From: an uncultured Planctomycetota bacterium
Lineage (GTDB): Bacteria > Planctomycetota > SZUA-567 > JAFGNG01
NCBI GenBank assembly: GCA_947311175.1
Contig: CAMZKK010000041.1
Span: 1 to 18,884 of the forward strand
Length of the DNA stretch: 18,884 nt
Reading direction: 5' to 3'
In this document: positions 1-6,976 of the stretch, in pieces
Numbering within the stretch: position 1 is the stretch's first letter
Layout of the letters: every line of letters begins with the position of its first letter
Notes under the pieces: generated by a model
Databases searched by the model: none
What the model saw: the letters and a program-made list of their open reading frames with translations, nothing else
What the model was told of the DNA's origin: nothing
Position numbers and translations under genes: made by a program

Positions 1-2241
1 AATTATACTGTTTGCTCGTCCTTCCTTTAGACCAGCATAAAGCTTATTAATAATATCTAATAATTGCATATGTTGAGAATCCATGGCAGTTACCCCAACA
101 GGATATTCTGGTCCCCATTTTACAATTTGTGGAGTTGTTGGAGCAGCAATTTGTGGCTGAGTTGAGCCTTGAATTTGTGGTTGTGGGGTTGATGATATTT
201 GATTTTGCGGCAATTTAAATCGAGACAATAAATTACTAAGCACCTCTGCCTGACTTGATAATTGTTCGGCAGTTGAAGCAGATTCTTCTGCACTTGCTGT
301 ATTCTGTTGAGTTACCGAATCAATTTGTTGCAATCCTTGACTTACCTGGGCAACACCTTGTGCCTGCTCATTGCTTGAAGCAGCAATTTCACCAACAATA
401 TCTGCAACCTTAGTGATACCCTCAACAATTTTCTCTAATTCTTCAGCAGTCTTGTCTGCAATCTGAGTTCCCTTTTCTACCTTTTCTGTAGATGAAGCGA
501 TTAATTCTGAGGTTTCCTTTGCTGCCTTCGCACTACGCCCGGCAAGACTTCTAACCTCTTCAGCCACAACGGCAAACCCCTTGCCGTGTCGCCCTGCTCT
601 AGCTGCTTCAACCGCAGCATTAAGGGCAAGAAGATTGGTTTGAAAAGCAATGTCGTCAATAACCTTGATTATTTTTGCAATTTGTTGACTTGAGTTGGTA
701 ATGTCTGCCATAGCTTCAGTCATTGCCTGCATACTTTCTCTACCGGTGGTTGCAGTATTTTTGGTACTACTTGCAAGAGTATTAGCAGTGCTGGCATTTT
801 CCGCATTATTTTTACTTTGCCCACCGATTTCAGTCATAGTTGAAGTTATTTCTTCTAAGCTTGCAGCAGTTTCAGTTGCTCCTTGACTAAGTGCTTGACT
901 TGCATCACTAATTTGTGAAGAGGCACTATTTACCTGTCCGGCAGCATTTAGGCATTCACGAATAATATGTGATAAACTGAGTATCATTTGTTGAAGTGAC
1001 AAACTGAGAACATCTTCATTTGAGGCGACACTAACACTTGCCGTCAAATCACCATCTGAAATAGTTTGAGTTATTTCAGCTTTTTCTTTTAAGTTTGTTA
1101 CCATACTATTTAAGGCAATGCCCAGCTTTCCAATCTCGTCTTTGCTGGTAATCTTAAGTTGGTTGTTGAGATTACCAACCTTAACTTTTTCAGCCATATC
1201 AACTGCATCTTGAATTGGTTTTAGAATTGATATGGTTATTTTTATAACTGCAACAATGAAAACAATGGTACCGACAATAACAATTAAAAGAAAAACATTA
1301 TAGGCATTGCTTGTATGTTCTTTTAGGTTGCTGTTAGCGTCTTTAATTTTTTGTTTTGAGTTCTGTTTTATGACAGCAAGCACATCTTTGGTAGATTCTA
1401 AAACATTATTTCCAGCCATATCAAGTAGATGAATACTATCCTTCAATGCAAAATATTTAGAGCTGATTTCCGTTGAATTCTTGGTAAATTGCTTCAATGC
1501 TGGCGATATTTTAGGGGCAGCTTCATTTATTGCTTTGTTTTCAAGCATTGAGGCAACTGCAGTTAAAATATCGACGGTTGCGATGTTTTTTTGATCCTTT
1601 GATTCTTTATCAATTTCTGTTAAATACTTTTTATCACCACTAAGCAAGAATTCTTTTAGTAAAGATTGAAGATGGAGGGTGAATATATTGCACAATTGAG
1701 CGTTACTCAATAATCCATATTCATCACTTGACAAAAGTTCTCCCTCCATCATTCTGTCATTTGCGATTAATTCTAGTTCTTCAGTTATTGTTTTTATATT
1801 TTGTTCTACGATTTTTATTGGTGCAGTCATTTTCTTTTCTGCACCTTTTAGTTTTTTGCGATATTCTAACACTTTTTTATATAATGAACTATATTTTTTT
1901 AAAGCATCGTTGACCTTTTCTAAATTTTCTTTGTTAGCAGTCTTCACTTGTAGAGAATCCAAAGTACTTGTTGTTTTTTGCAAAACAACTTCATCCCAAG
2001 ACTGAACAGATTTTTTCTCAAGCAAACGAAGTTCTTGAACATCGCTCAAAAAAAATGCCATTTCACCTTGTTTCTCCCCTTCGTCAATCAATGCAGATTC
2101 TTTGTCCTTTGTAATCTTATTAATACTTTTATACTCTAACGCACCTGTGAGCAATATCGCTATTACCCAAATAAATGCCATAAGTGAAATGCCAATAAGT
2201 TTTTGTTTTAAACTTAGCCCAAATTTTTTTTCATTTTGCAT
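1..2241 (-). CDS. Methyl-accepting chemotaxis protein with C-terminal hemerythrin domain (C-terminus cut by window edge)
   Basis: Inner-membrane chemoreceptor that would control the CheA kinase. Translation from the ATG at 2241 (GGGG Shine-Dalgarno six bases upstream) stays open to base 1, giving 747 residues without a stop. A first membrane helix lies at about residues 12-34 and a second at about 310-332. The roughly 275 residues between them are mostly helical, like a 4HB or helical-bimodular (HBM) sensor. HAMP-like sequence and a long signalling coiled coil follow; the tip contains GKGFAVVAEEVRSLAG (near 540-590) and the second methylation helix contains QQNTASAEESASTAEQL. A Pro/Gln/Thr-rich linker leads to KWGPEYPVGVTAMDSQHMQL at about 708-727. 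This is the start of a hemerythrin domain, with His724 as the expected first iron ligand; the remaining ligands are outside the window. MCP-hemerythrin fusions are known (Desulfovibrio DcrH) and sense O2 or redox state. The MCP call is certain; the exact sensor-domain family is inferred. Confidence 0.95.
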   Translation of the reverse strand, partial: MQNEKKFGLSLKQKLIGISLMAFIWVIAILLTGALEYKSINKITKDKESALIDEGEKQGEMAFFLSDVQELRLLEKKSVQSWDEVVLQKTTSTLDSLQVKTANKENLEKVNDALKKYSSLYKKVLEYRKKLKGAEKKMTAPIKIVEQNIKTITEELELIANDRMMEGELLSSDEYGLLSNAQLCNIFTLHLQSLLKEFLLSGDKKYLTEIDKESKDQKNIATVDILTAVASMLENKAINEAAPKISPALKQFTKNSTEISSKYFALKDSIHLLDMAGNNVLESTKDVLAVIKQNSKQKIKDANSNLKEHTSNAYNVFLLIVIVGTIVFIVAVIKITISILKPIQDAVDMAEKVKVGNLNNQLKITSKDEIGKLGIALNSMVTNLKEKAEITQTISDGDLTASVSVASNEDVLSLSLQQMILSLSHIIRECLNAAGQVNSASSQISDASQALSQGATETAASLEEITSTMTEIGGQSKNNAENASTANTLASSTKNTATTGRESMQAMTEAMADITNSSQQIAKIIKVIDDIAFQTNLLALNAAVEAARAGRHGKGFAVVAEEVRSLAGRSAKAAKETSELIASSTEKVEKGTQIADKTAEELEKIVEGITKVADIVGEIAASSNEQAQGVAQVSQGLQQIDSVTQQNTASAEESASTAEQLSSQAEVLSNLLSRFKLPQNQISSTPQPQIQGSTQPQIAAPTTPQIVKWGPEYPVGVTAMDSQHMQLLDIINKLYAGLKEGRANSII

Positions 2242-2267
2242 TGATTACCCCTTTTTTAATATTAAAA

Positions 2268-2320
2268 AAAATAATTTAAGATTCACTGTGAATTTAATAC
2301 GGTGAATCTTAAATTATTTT
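2268..2320 (-). terminator. Strong AT-rich hairpin between the Cache gene and the MCP gene
   Basis: Bases 2271-2286 are a perfect reverse complement of 2302-2317, and A/T pairs extend the stem to 19 bp (2268-2320) around a 15-base loop. On the minus strand the hairpin is followed by a run of eight Ts, as in an intrinsic terminator for the Cache gene. It ends only 26 bases before the MCP start codon, leaving no room for a separate downstream promoter. It may therefore be a leaky terminator or an mRNA-stabilising stem that sets different levels for the two genes. Confidence 0.7.
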
Positions 2321-2375
2321 TATATAACGCAGTAGAGACACAATGATTGCATCTCTACTGCCCTATTTAAATAAT

Positions 2376-2951
2376 TTACTTCATTGCCTTGTCAACATCT
2401 GCTTTAGTAATATCATAAACACCACAGCCAACAACTAAAGTTTCATTTCCAACTTTAACTGCCTTGACAAAACTTATTTTTTGAGATGCAGCCTTTTCAC
2501 CTGGTTTTGGCCAAACATACTCAACCCATCCTCCATTAGGATTTGCTTTGGCAGTTTTATTCATTTCAAGAAATAACATCTTGCCTTTACGGTCCTTAAG
2601 AGTGAGAACCGGTTTGCCGTCAAGTTTATACTTAATTGGGTGCATTCTCATTACGCCCTTCATGTCGTGGATCCAGATATAGGCGCCATTGAAGAAAAAT
2701 GGAGAATCAGAGCCTTTAAATTTTACAAATGCCTTCAGCCCTTCTTTTGCCAATAGCTCACAGCCTTCATTAACCTTTTCCATAATCTTCTGTGGTGTTG
2801 GAGCCCCATCCTTTGCAGTTGCTTTACACTTAGCGATGCTTTCTTTGTTAATTTCTGCCTCGCTTTTAGCCTTTACACCCTCTTCTGCCTGCAAAACAGT
2901 TGCGGCAAACAATACCATTCCTGCAAAAATCAATAAACTACGCTTAATCAT
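2376..2951 (-). CDS. Secreted single-Cache-domain (sCache_2-like) protein
   Basis: Small exported ligand-binding protein of 191 residues. The start at 2951 is chosen because AAGGGG lies six bases upstream; an in-frame ATG 33 bases earlier lacks a comparable site. Residues 1-22 are a signal peptide (Lys/Arg, then a hydrophobic core ending near VLQA). A helical segment of about 60 residues precedes a core matching single Cache domains: YIWIHDMKGVMRMHP, a GKPVLTLKDRKGK stretch, GGWVEYVWPKPG and a terminal VGCGVYDIT. In chemoreceptors and histidine kinases this domain binds small organic acids or similar ligands outside the cytoplasm. Here it has no membrane anchor after the signal peptide and no output domain, so it would act as a soluble periplasmic binding protein. 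The chemoreceptor gene follows directly downstream, suggesting it may present a ligand to that receptor; this is inference. Confidence 0.88.
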   Translation of the reverse strand: MIKRSLLIFAGMVLFAATVLQAEEGVKAKSEAEINKESIAKCKATAKDGAPTPQKIMEKVNEGCELLAKEGLKAFVKFKGSDSPFFFNGAYIWIHDMKGVMRMHPIKYKLDGKPVLTLKDRKGKMLFLEMNKTAKANPNGGWVEYVWPKPGEKAASQKISFVKAVKVGNETLVVGCGVYDITKADVDKAMK

Positions 2952-3004
2952 AGTTATCCCCTTCATAAAAACACAAATAAACACTTGAACTAAAACTTAT
3001 TCTT

Positions 3005-3033
3005 AATATGCCTTATCATTTTTTGTTTGTCAA
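3005..3033 (-). promoter_or_regulatory. Sigma70-type promoter for the Cache gene
   Basis: On the minus strand a perfect TTGACA (3033-3028) is separated by 17 bases from CATATT (3010-3005), which matches four of six positions of the -10 consensus. It sits about 55 bases upstream of the Cache start codon with no gene in between, and would drive the Cache gene and perhaps the MCP gene through the hairpin. Confidence 0.6.
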
Positions 3034-3105
3034 TTTTTTTAGATAGTTATAGAATAATTAAAAATTCCGTAGTTGATGCGAAATTTAGATTAATGGTTAG
3101 ATTGT

Positions 3106-3825
3106 CTATTTAATTATAAACTCCTTCTCAATTAAATCTAAGATATCCCAGAAGTTGTGTATAACATAATCAGGTTTATGCTTACTTTTTTCATTGAGAT
3201 ATTTTCCACTTCTCTTGGAAAGAAATGTTATCATTCCGACTTCGTGGGGGACATCCACATCGTTTTTAGGATTGTCTCCGACATAAATGGTTTTTTTGGG
3301 GTCACAACCCAACATCTTGCACCCTCTAAGGTATAATTTTGGGTTCTGTTTTGAAATGCCGATTGAGTCGGTAATTATTATTTTTTTAGGACTGATTAAT
3401 TTATGAAGACCTAATCTAACCACCTTTTCGGCTTGTTTGATTCCAATGCCTGCCGAAATAATTCCCATTTTTAGCGGTTTTTCATTTAATAATTTTAATA
3501 CTTCAATTGCATCTTCATACGGTGTAAGTCCGTGAAATTTTGTGTCGTGATAACCAGCCATCCCTGCGGCAACCAAAATTATTGGCGAACTTTCACCAAG
3601 TACCTCTCGAGGTAAACGAAGAAGAAGCTTGTCGAAGTGATGTTCATAGTTACTACTAAACTCTTCTATGACCTCCTCAAGCTCTTTTAGGCACTCATCA
3701 GCATCCATCTGCAAGCCGGCATCAAGCATTGCCTCAACTGCATTTCTACGGGCTTGAGCAGCAAACTCAGTTGTTGAATAAATCGTATCGTCAATATCAA
3801 AAAAAATACCTTCAATCTCTTTCAT
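3106..3825 (-). CDS. HAD-superfamily hydrolase, subfamily IA (phosphatase; YjjG-like)
   Basis: Cytoplasmic phosphatase of 239 residues. All four HAD motifs are visible: FFDIDDT with nucleophile Asp10 and general acid Asp12; Ser124 in GIISAG; Lys159 in SKQNPKLY; and YVGDNPKNDV with Asp184 and Asp189 for magnesium. The helical cap at about residues 18-95 is of the C1 type. Relatives include nucleotidases such as YjjG and various sugar-phosphate phosphatases, so the substrate cannot be assigned. GAGG lies eight bases upstream of the ATG at 3825. The gene follows RNase Y on the same strand after an 84-base gap and may be co-transcribed with it. HAD class certain, substrate unknown. Confidence 0.9.
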   Translation of the reverse strand: MKEIEGIFFDIDDTIYSTTEFAAQARRNAVEAMLDAGLQMDADECLKELEEVIEEFSSNYEHHFDKLLLRLPREVLGESSPIILVAAGMAGYHDTKFHGLTPYEDAIEVLKLLNEKPLKMGIISAGIGIKQAEKVVRLGLHKLISPKKIIITDSIGISKQNPKLYLRGCKMLGCDPKKTIYVGDNPKNDVDVPHEVGMITFLSKRSGKYLNEKSKHKPDYVIHNFWDILDLIEKEFIIK

Positions 3826-3909
3826 TATGCTATCCTCGATAAGATGATTACAATACGCACAACTATCTTAAACCTAAAATCCAACTGCGGAATTTAAGTT
3901 TATATTTTA

Positions 3910-5460
3910 TTATCTGGCATATTCGATAAAACGATTTTCACGAATTAAGGTTATCTTAACCTCTCCCGGATAAGATAATTCATTTTCAATTTCCTGTGCA
4001 ATCTCACGACAAACTCTTTGTGATTCCTTGTCGTTAATCTTGTCCGGTTTTGCAATAACTCTAATCTCACGCCCAGCTTGAATTGCAAATGCCTTGTCAA
4101 TGCCAACATGACTTGAAGCAATGCTTTCAAGCTTCTCTAAACGTTTAACATATTTCTCTAAGGTCTCACGTCTTGCGCCCGGTCTTGACGCACTAATAGC
4201 ATCGGCAATCTGAACAATTACCGCATAAAGACTTTCCGGTTTCACTTCGCACTCATGATGAGAAGCAATTGCATTAATTATTATTTGGCTTTCATCACAG
4301 CGTTTTGCAATATTTGCTCGAATTTCAGGGTGAGTTCCATCTTCTTCGTGATCCACAGCCTTGCCCATATCATGGAGAAGTCCGGCTCTTGTTGCAATCT
4401 CAACATCGAGCTTCATTTCGCTAGCAAGAATTCCACAAAGGAAGGCAACCTCACGGCTATGGTCAAGGACATTTTGACCATAACTTGTTCGATACTTCAA
4501 TCTACCAAGCAAGAAAAGTTCACGAGGACGCAAGCTTTTAACATCAAGCTCCATTGCTGCCTGCTTGCCGGTTTCTATCAAATCTTTTTCAAGCTCTGTC
4601 TTGGTTTTTTCAACAATCTCTTCAATTCTTGCCGGATGAATACGACCATCGCCAACTAATTTTTGCATAGAGATACGTGCGGTTTCCCGCCTAATTGGGT
4701 CAAATCCTGATAAAACCACAACTCCCGGGGTATCGTCAACAATAACATCAATTCCTGTAGTCTTTTCAAATGCACGGATATTCCGTCCTTCTCTCCCGAT
4801 AATCCTGCCCTTCATATCATCACTTGGCAGCTCAACAGTCGAGACAACACTGGTGGTAGTGTAGTCAACAGCCAACCTCTCAATTGCAAGACACAAAATA
4901 TTTTGTGCTTTCGCCTCCGCATCTTCCCTAAATCGCTCTTCAAATTTTGCAATTCGCTGGGCGATTTCATGTTCAATATCGGCTTCAACTCTACGGAAAA
5001 TTTCCTCTTTTGCCTGCTCACGAGTGTAGTTAGCAACCTCTAAAAGCTTTTCTTCTTGTTTGGCAATGGTGTTATTTACCGCTTCATAACGTTTTTGAAG
5101 TTCGTGCTCTCTCGCATTTAAGTCTCGCCCTAATGTTTCTAATTTTTGTTCTTTTTTAGATAATTCGTCAAGCTTCCGATCAAAGGTATCTTCACGCTTG
5201 GTAAGCCTTTTTTCAATTCCCTTTAATTCGTTGCGTTCCTTTTGAAATTCTTTATTCCTCTGCTCTCTAGTCTTCAGCGCCTCTTCTTTTGCTTTAATGC
5301 TGGCATCTGCTAGTATCTGCTTCGCTTCATGCTTTGCATTCTCTTCAATCTTTTTTGCTTCATTCTCAGACGATTTAACCTGAAAAACACCCCAAAGGTG
5401 TCTCGCGACAGCGCCCACAATAAGGGAAACTAACCCTACTATAATAAAAGTTATTGGCAT
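3910..5460 (-). CDS. rny: Ribonuclease Y
   Basis: Membrane-anchored endoribonuclease that starts mRNA decay; 516 residues, typical of the family. In order: an N-terminal membrane helix (about residues 2-22); a long charged coiled coil (about 30-190); a KH RNA-binding domain containing IIGREGRNIRAFEKTTGIDV and the DDTPGVVVLSGFDPIRRE segment; and an HD domain with His363-Asp364 in LLHDMGK as metal ligands. The C-terminus ends in a family-typical IRENRFIEYAR. The ATG at 5460 has GAGAGG seven bases upstream. A TTG 15 bases earlier is in frame but overlaps that Shine-Dalgarno sequence and was not used. No clear promoter was found upstream. The HAD phosphatase gene lies downstream on the same strand. 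Confidence 0.97.
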   Translation of the reverse strand: MPITFIIVGLVSLIVGAVARHLWGVFQVKSSENEAKKIEENAKHEAKQILADASIKAKEEALKTREQRNKEFQKERNELKGIEKRLTKREDTFDRKLDELSKKEQKLETLGRDLNAREHELQKRYEAVNNTIAKQEEKLLEVANYTREQAKEEIFRRVEADIEHEIAQRIAKFEERFREDAEAKAQNILCLAIERLAVDYTTTSVVSTVELPSDDMKGRIIGREGRNIRAFEKTTGIDVIVDDTPGVVVLSGFDPIRRETARISMQKLVGDGRIHPARIEEIVEKTKTELEKDLIETGKQAAMELDVKSLRPRELFLLGRLKYRTSYGQNVLDHSREVAFLCGILASEMKLDVEIATRAGLLHDMGKAVDHEEDGTHPEIRANIAKRCDESQIIINAIASHHECEVKPESLYAVIVQIADAISASRPGARRETLEKYVKRLEKLESIASSHVGIDKAFAIQAGREIRVIAKPDKINDKESQRVCREIAQEIENELSYPGEVKITLIRENRFIEYAR

Positions 5461-5552
5461 CTTTTTACCTCTCAATTATGTACATTAAATAAACATAACT
5501 TAAGATAAAATCAGAATATTAGGTGTGATTTTTTGAAGTCTAAGGTGTTAAA

Positions 5553-5786
5553 TTAGTAGCCAAGAGTATTATCTGTTTGCCCATACATCATATTTTGACA
5601 TTTGTCAAAATAGGCACCATCTTGTAATTTTTCCGATTGTTGGATTATTACAGGGTGCAAAGTATGATTATATTCAGCATAACTACCTAATACCCAAGAA
5701 GTTAACAATGAATCAGAAAAAAACCTCTTGGTAGCTGTTTTTACAGCCAAAACCATACAATAAATCATTATTTTTAACTTTGACAA
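5553..5786 (-). CDS. Possible small hypothetical protein (77 aa)
   Basis: I do not recognise this ORF. It lies alone between the RNase Y start and the divergent plus-strand operon. A TTG at 5786 has GGAGAG six bases upstream, the best translation signal in the frame; a TTG at 5822 would give an 89-aa form but has no good site. The protein begins with Lys residues followed by a hydrophobic stretch (MIYCMVLAVKTATK), which could be a weak signal or membrane segment. A Tyr/His/Gln-rich polar tail of about 50 residues with one cysteine follows. It lacks recognisable motifs and could be a chance ORF in AT-rich intergenic DNA. Confidence 0.35.
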   Translation of the reverse strand: MSKLKIMIYCMVLAVKTATKRFFSDSLLTSWVLGSYAEYNHTLHPVIIQQSEKLQDGAYFDKCQNMMYGQTDNTLGY

Positions 5787-5822
5787 AAGTTTCTCTCCGA
5801 AAAATTGTAAATGGTTACTCAA

Positions 5823-6138
5823 ATTTTTAAATCCTAAAGTTTCAAATCACACACCAAAAATACCTTCTTCGTATCTTAAACTGTGTATCGTCTTTTATTT
5901 TCTTCTTTAGTCCACTTATTGTCAAGAAGAAAAGAAACAAATGTATCCACTTTGGTCGGAAACACAAAATCACAACCTCTTATCTAAGAAAAAAGTTGCG
6001 GATTTTTTTTATTTTAATAACATTACTGTAATGTTAATCCTAAATTCAGCATTTGGAATTTAGTTTAATGATTTATTTTATAAATTTTAAATCGTCAATA
6101 TATTATAGCTTAAACAATATTTTTTAGGAGTCGATTCT
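5823..6138. other. Non-coding stretch upstream of the zinc-ribbon/MetRS operon
   Basis: No credible gene is seen in these roughly 315 bases. The right half holds three dyads: an imperfect one (5966-5976 with 5995-6006) followed by a T run, a 9-bp palindrome (6018-6036) and an 8-bp inverted repeat (6040-6063). A weak TATTAT at 6101-6106 could be the -10 of the plus-strand operon, but no convincing -35 accompanies it. The left half is plain AT-rich sequence. Confidence 0.5.
6018..6036. repeat. 9-bp perfect palindrome, operator candidate
   Basis: TAACATTAC, one central T, then GTAATGTTA. Such symmetry around a one-base centre is typical of a dimeric regulator binding site. It lies about 100 bases upstream of the zinc-ribbon gene start. 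No repressor can be named from the window. Confidence 0.4.
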
Positions 6139-6921
6139 GTGATAATAACCTGTAATAGCTGCAATGGCAAATTCCGCCTTCCAGACCAAAAAAAGGGAAT
6201 AAAATTTAGATGCAAAAGATGTAAGGCAATAATCGACACCAACGATGATGACTGTGCAAAACTTGAAGACGAAAAAGATGAAAAAAACAAGCCTAAAAAA
6301 TCAGCAACAAAAGTAATCAACTCGAAAGAGGAAGATACAGATGAAGATTTAACCGGTTTTGATGAAGGAGGTCTTGATTTTTCAGACTATCCTGATTCTG
6401 AAATCAAAACCAAAGAGGCTGATTTTAATTTTAATTTTGAAAAAGAAGACGAAGAAGATGAAGATAGCTCAGAGGAAGAATTACCTTCTTTTGATGAGGA
6501 TGAAGATGAAGATGAGGATGAGGATGAGGACATTCCATCATTTGGAGAAAGCGGTGAAGACTCGGACGAAATACCTTCTTTTGGCACCGATGAAATAGAA
6601 GAAGATGATGATGATGAAGATAATGGGGATAATGAGGAGGAAGGAGACAATGATGAAGTCAAAGAAAACATCAAAGCTTGTTGCTCTTCATGTTTCGCCA
6701 GATATAAACTGCCGGCATCTTATGAAAACAAACAGCATCTTAAGTGTGCACTTTGTCATGGGCATATTAAGATAATAGCTGACGGTGAAGATTTTCCGGA
6801 TGTAACCGAAGATAGTGACGAGGGTGAAGTTCTTCAGTCTTTGGTTGGCAGAATAAATGAATTAAAGAAAGAGCGAGACTCTCTACTTGAAAAAATCGAA
6901 GAACTGGAAAATAATCAATAA
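6139..6921 (+). CDS. Acidic protein with two MJ0042-type zinc ribbons
   Basis: Unnamed 260-residue cytoplasmic protein. The start is a GTG at 6139 with AGGAG eight bases upstream. Residues 1-35 form a zinc ribbon (Cys5, Cys8, Cys25, Cys28) of the MJ0042/zinc_ribbon_5 type that begins many PVC-group and delta-proteobacterial proteins. Residues 37-175 are extremely acidic and probably disordered. This region has three (L/I)PSF(D/G) elements at 115, 132 and 145, and an uninterrupted Asp/Glu run at 119-131. A second ribbon follows (Cys182, Cys185, Cys203, Cys206), then a charged coiled coil at about 232-258. Two metal-binding modules joined by a polyanionic linker suggest a scaffold or nucleic-acid/ribosome-related binding protein, but no function is known to me. 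It heads the operon containing MetRS, the FapA-like protein and the FHA-kinase, with 55 bases to the preferred MetRS start. Confidence 0.85.
   Translation: MIITCNSCNGKFRLPDQKKGIKFRCKRCKAIIDTNDDDCAKLEDEKDEKNKPKKSATKVINSKEEDTDEDLTGFDEGGLDFSDYPDSEIKTKEADFNFNFEKEDEEDEDSSEEELPSFDEDEDEDEDEDEDIPSFGESGEDSDEIPSFGTDEIEEDDDDEDNGDNEEEGDNDEVKENIKACCSSCFARYKLPASYENKQHLKCALCHGHIKIIADGEDFPDVTEDSDEGEVLQSLVGRINELKKERDSLLEKIEELENNQ
6493..6531 (+). repeat. GATGAG/GATGAA in-frame microsatellite
   Basis: Thirteen alternating Asp-Glu codons form a hexamer-repeat tract inside the zinc-ribbon gene. Such tracts can change length in whole hexamers without breaking the frame. The antisense strand reads as poly-serine ORFs, which are artefacts of this composition. 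Confidence 0.8.
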
Positions 6922-6976
6922 TTCAAATATCCACCAATTATTTAAAGAACACCCTTATAATAAGAAAGCGAAACAA

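Noticed and set aside
695..886. Hydrophobic plus-strand ORF inside the MCP gene
   Set aside because: Reverse reading of the Ala/Ser/Thr-rich signalling coiled coil; the MCP frame is clearly the real one.
6359..6598. Plus-strand ORF rich in Lys and Met, overlapping the zinc-ribbon gene
   Set aside because: Out-of-frame reading of the same acidic repeat, with a far poorer protein composition.
6387..6674. Antisense ORF of 95 residues made mostly of serine
   Set aside because: It is the reverse strand of the GAT/GAA-rich acidic tract; composition alone explains it.
6887..6976. Longer MetRS starting with TTG at 6887
   Set aside because: Would overlap the upstream gene, has no good ribosome site, and adds 30 unconserved residues before the family's usual N-terminus.
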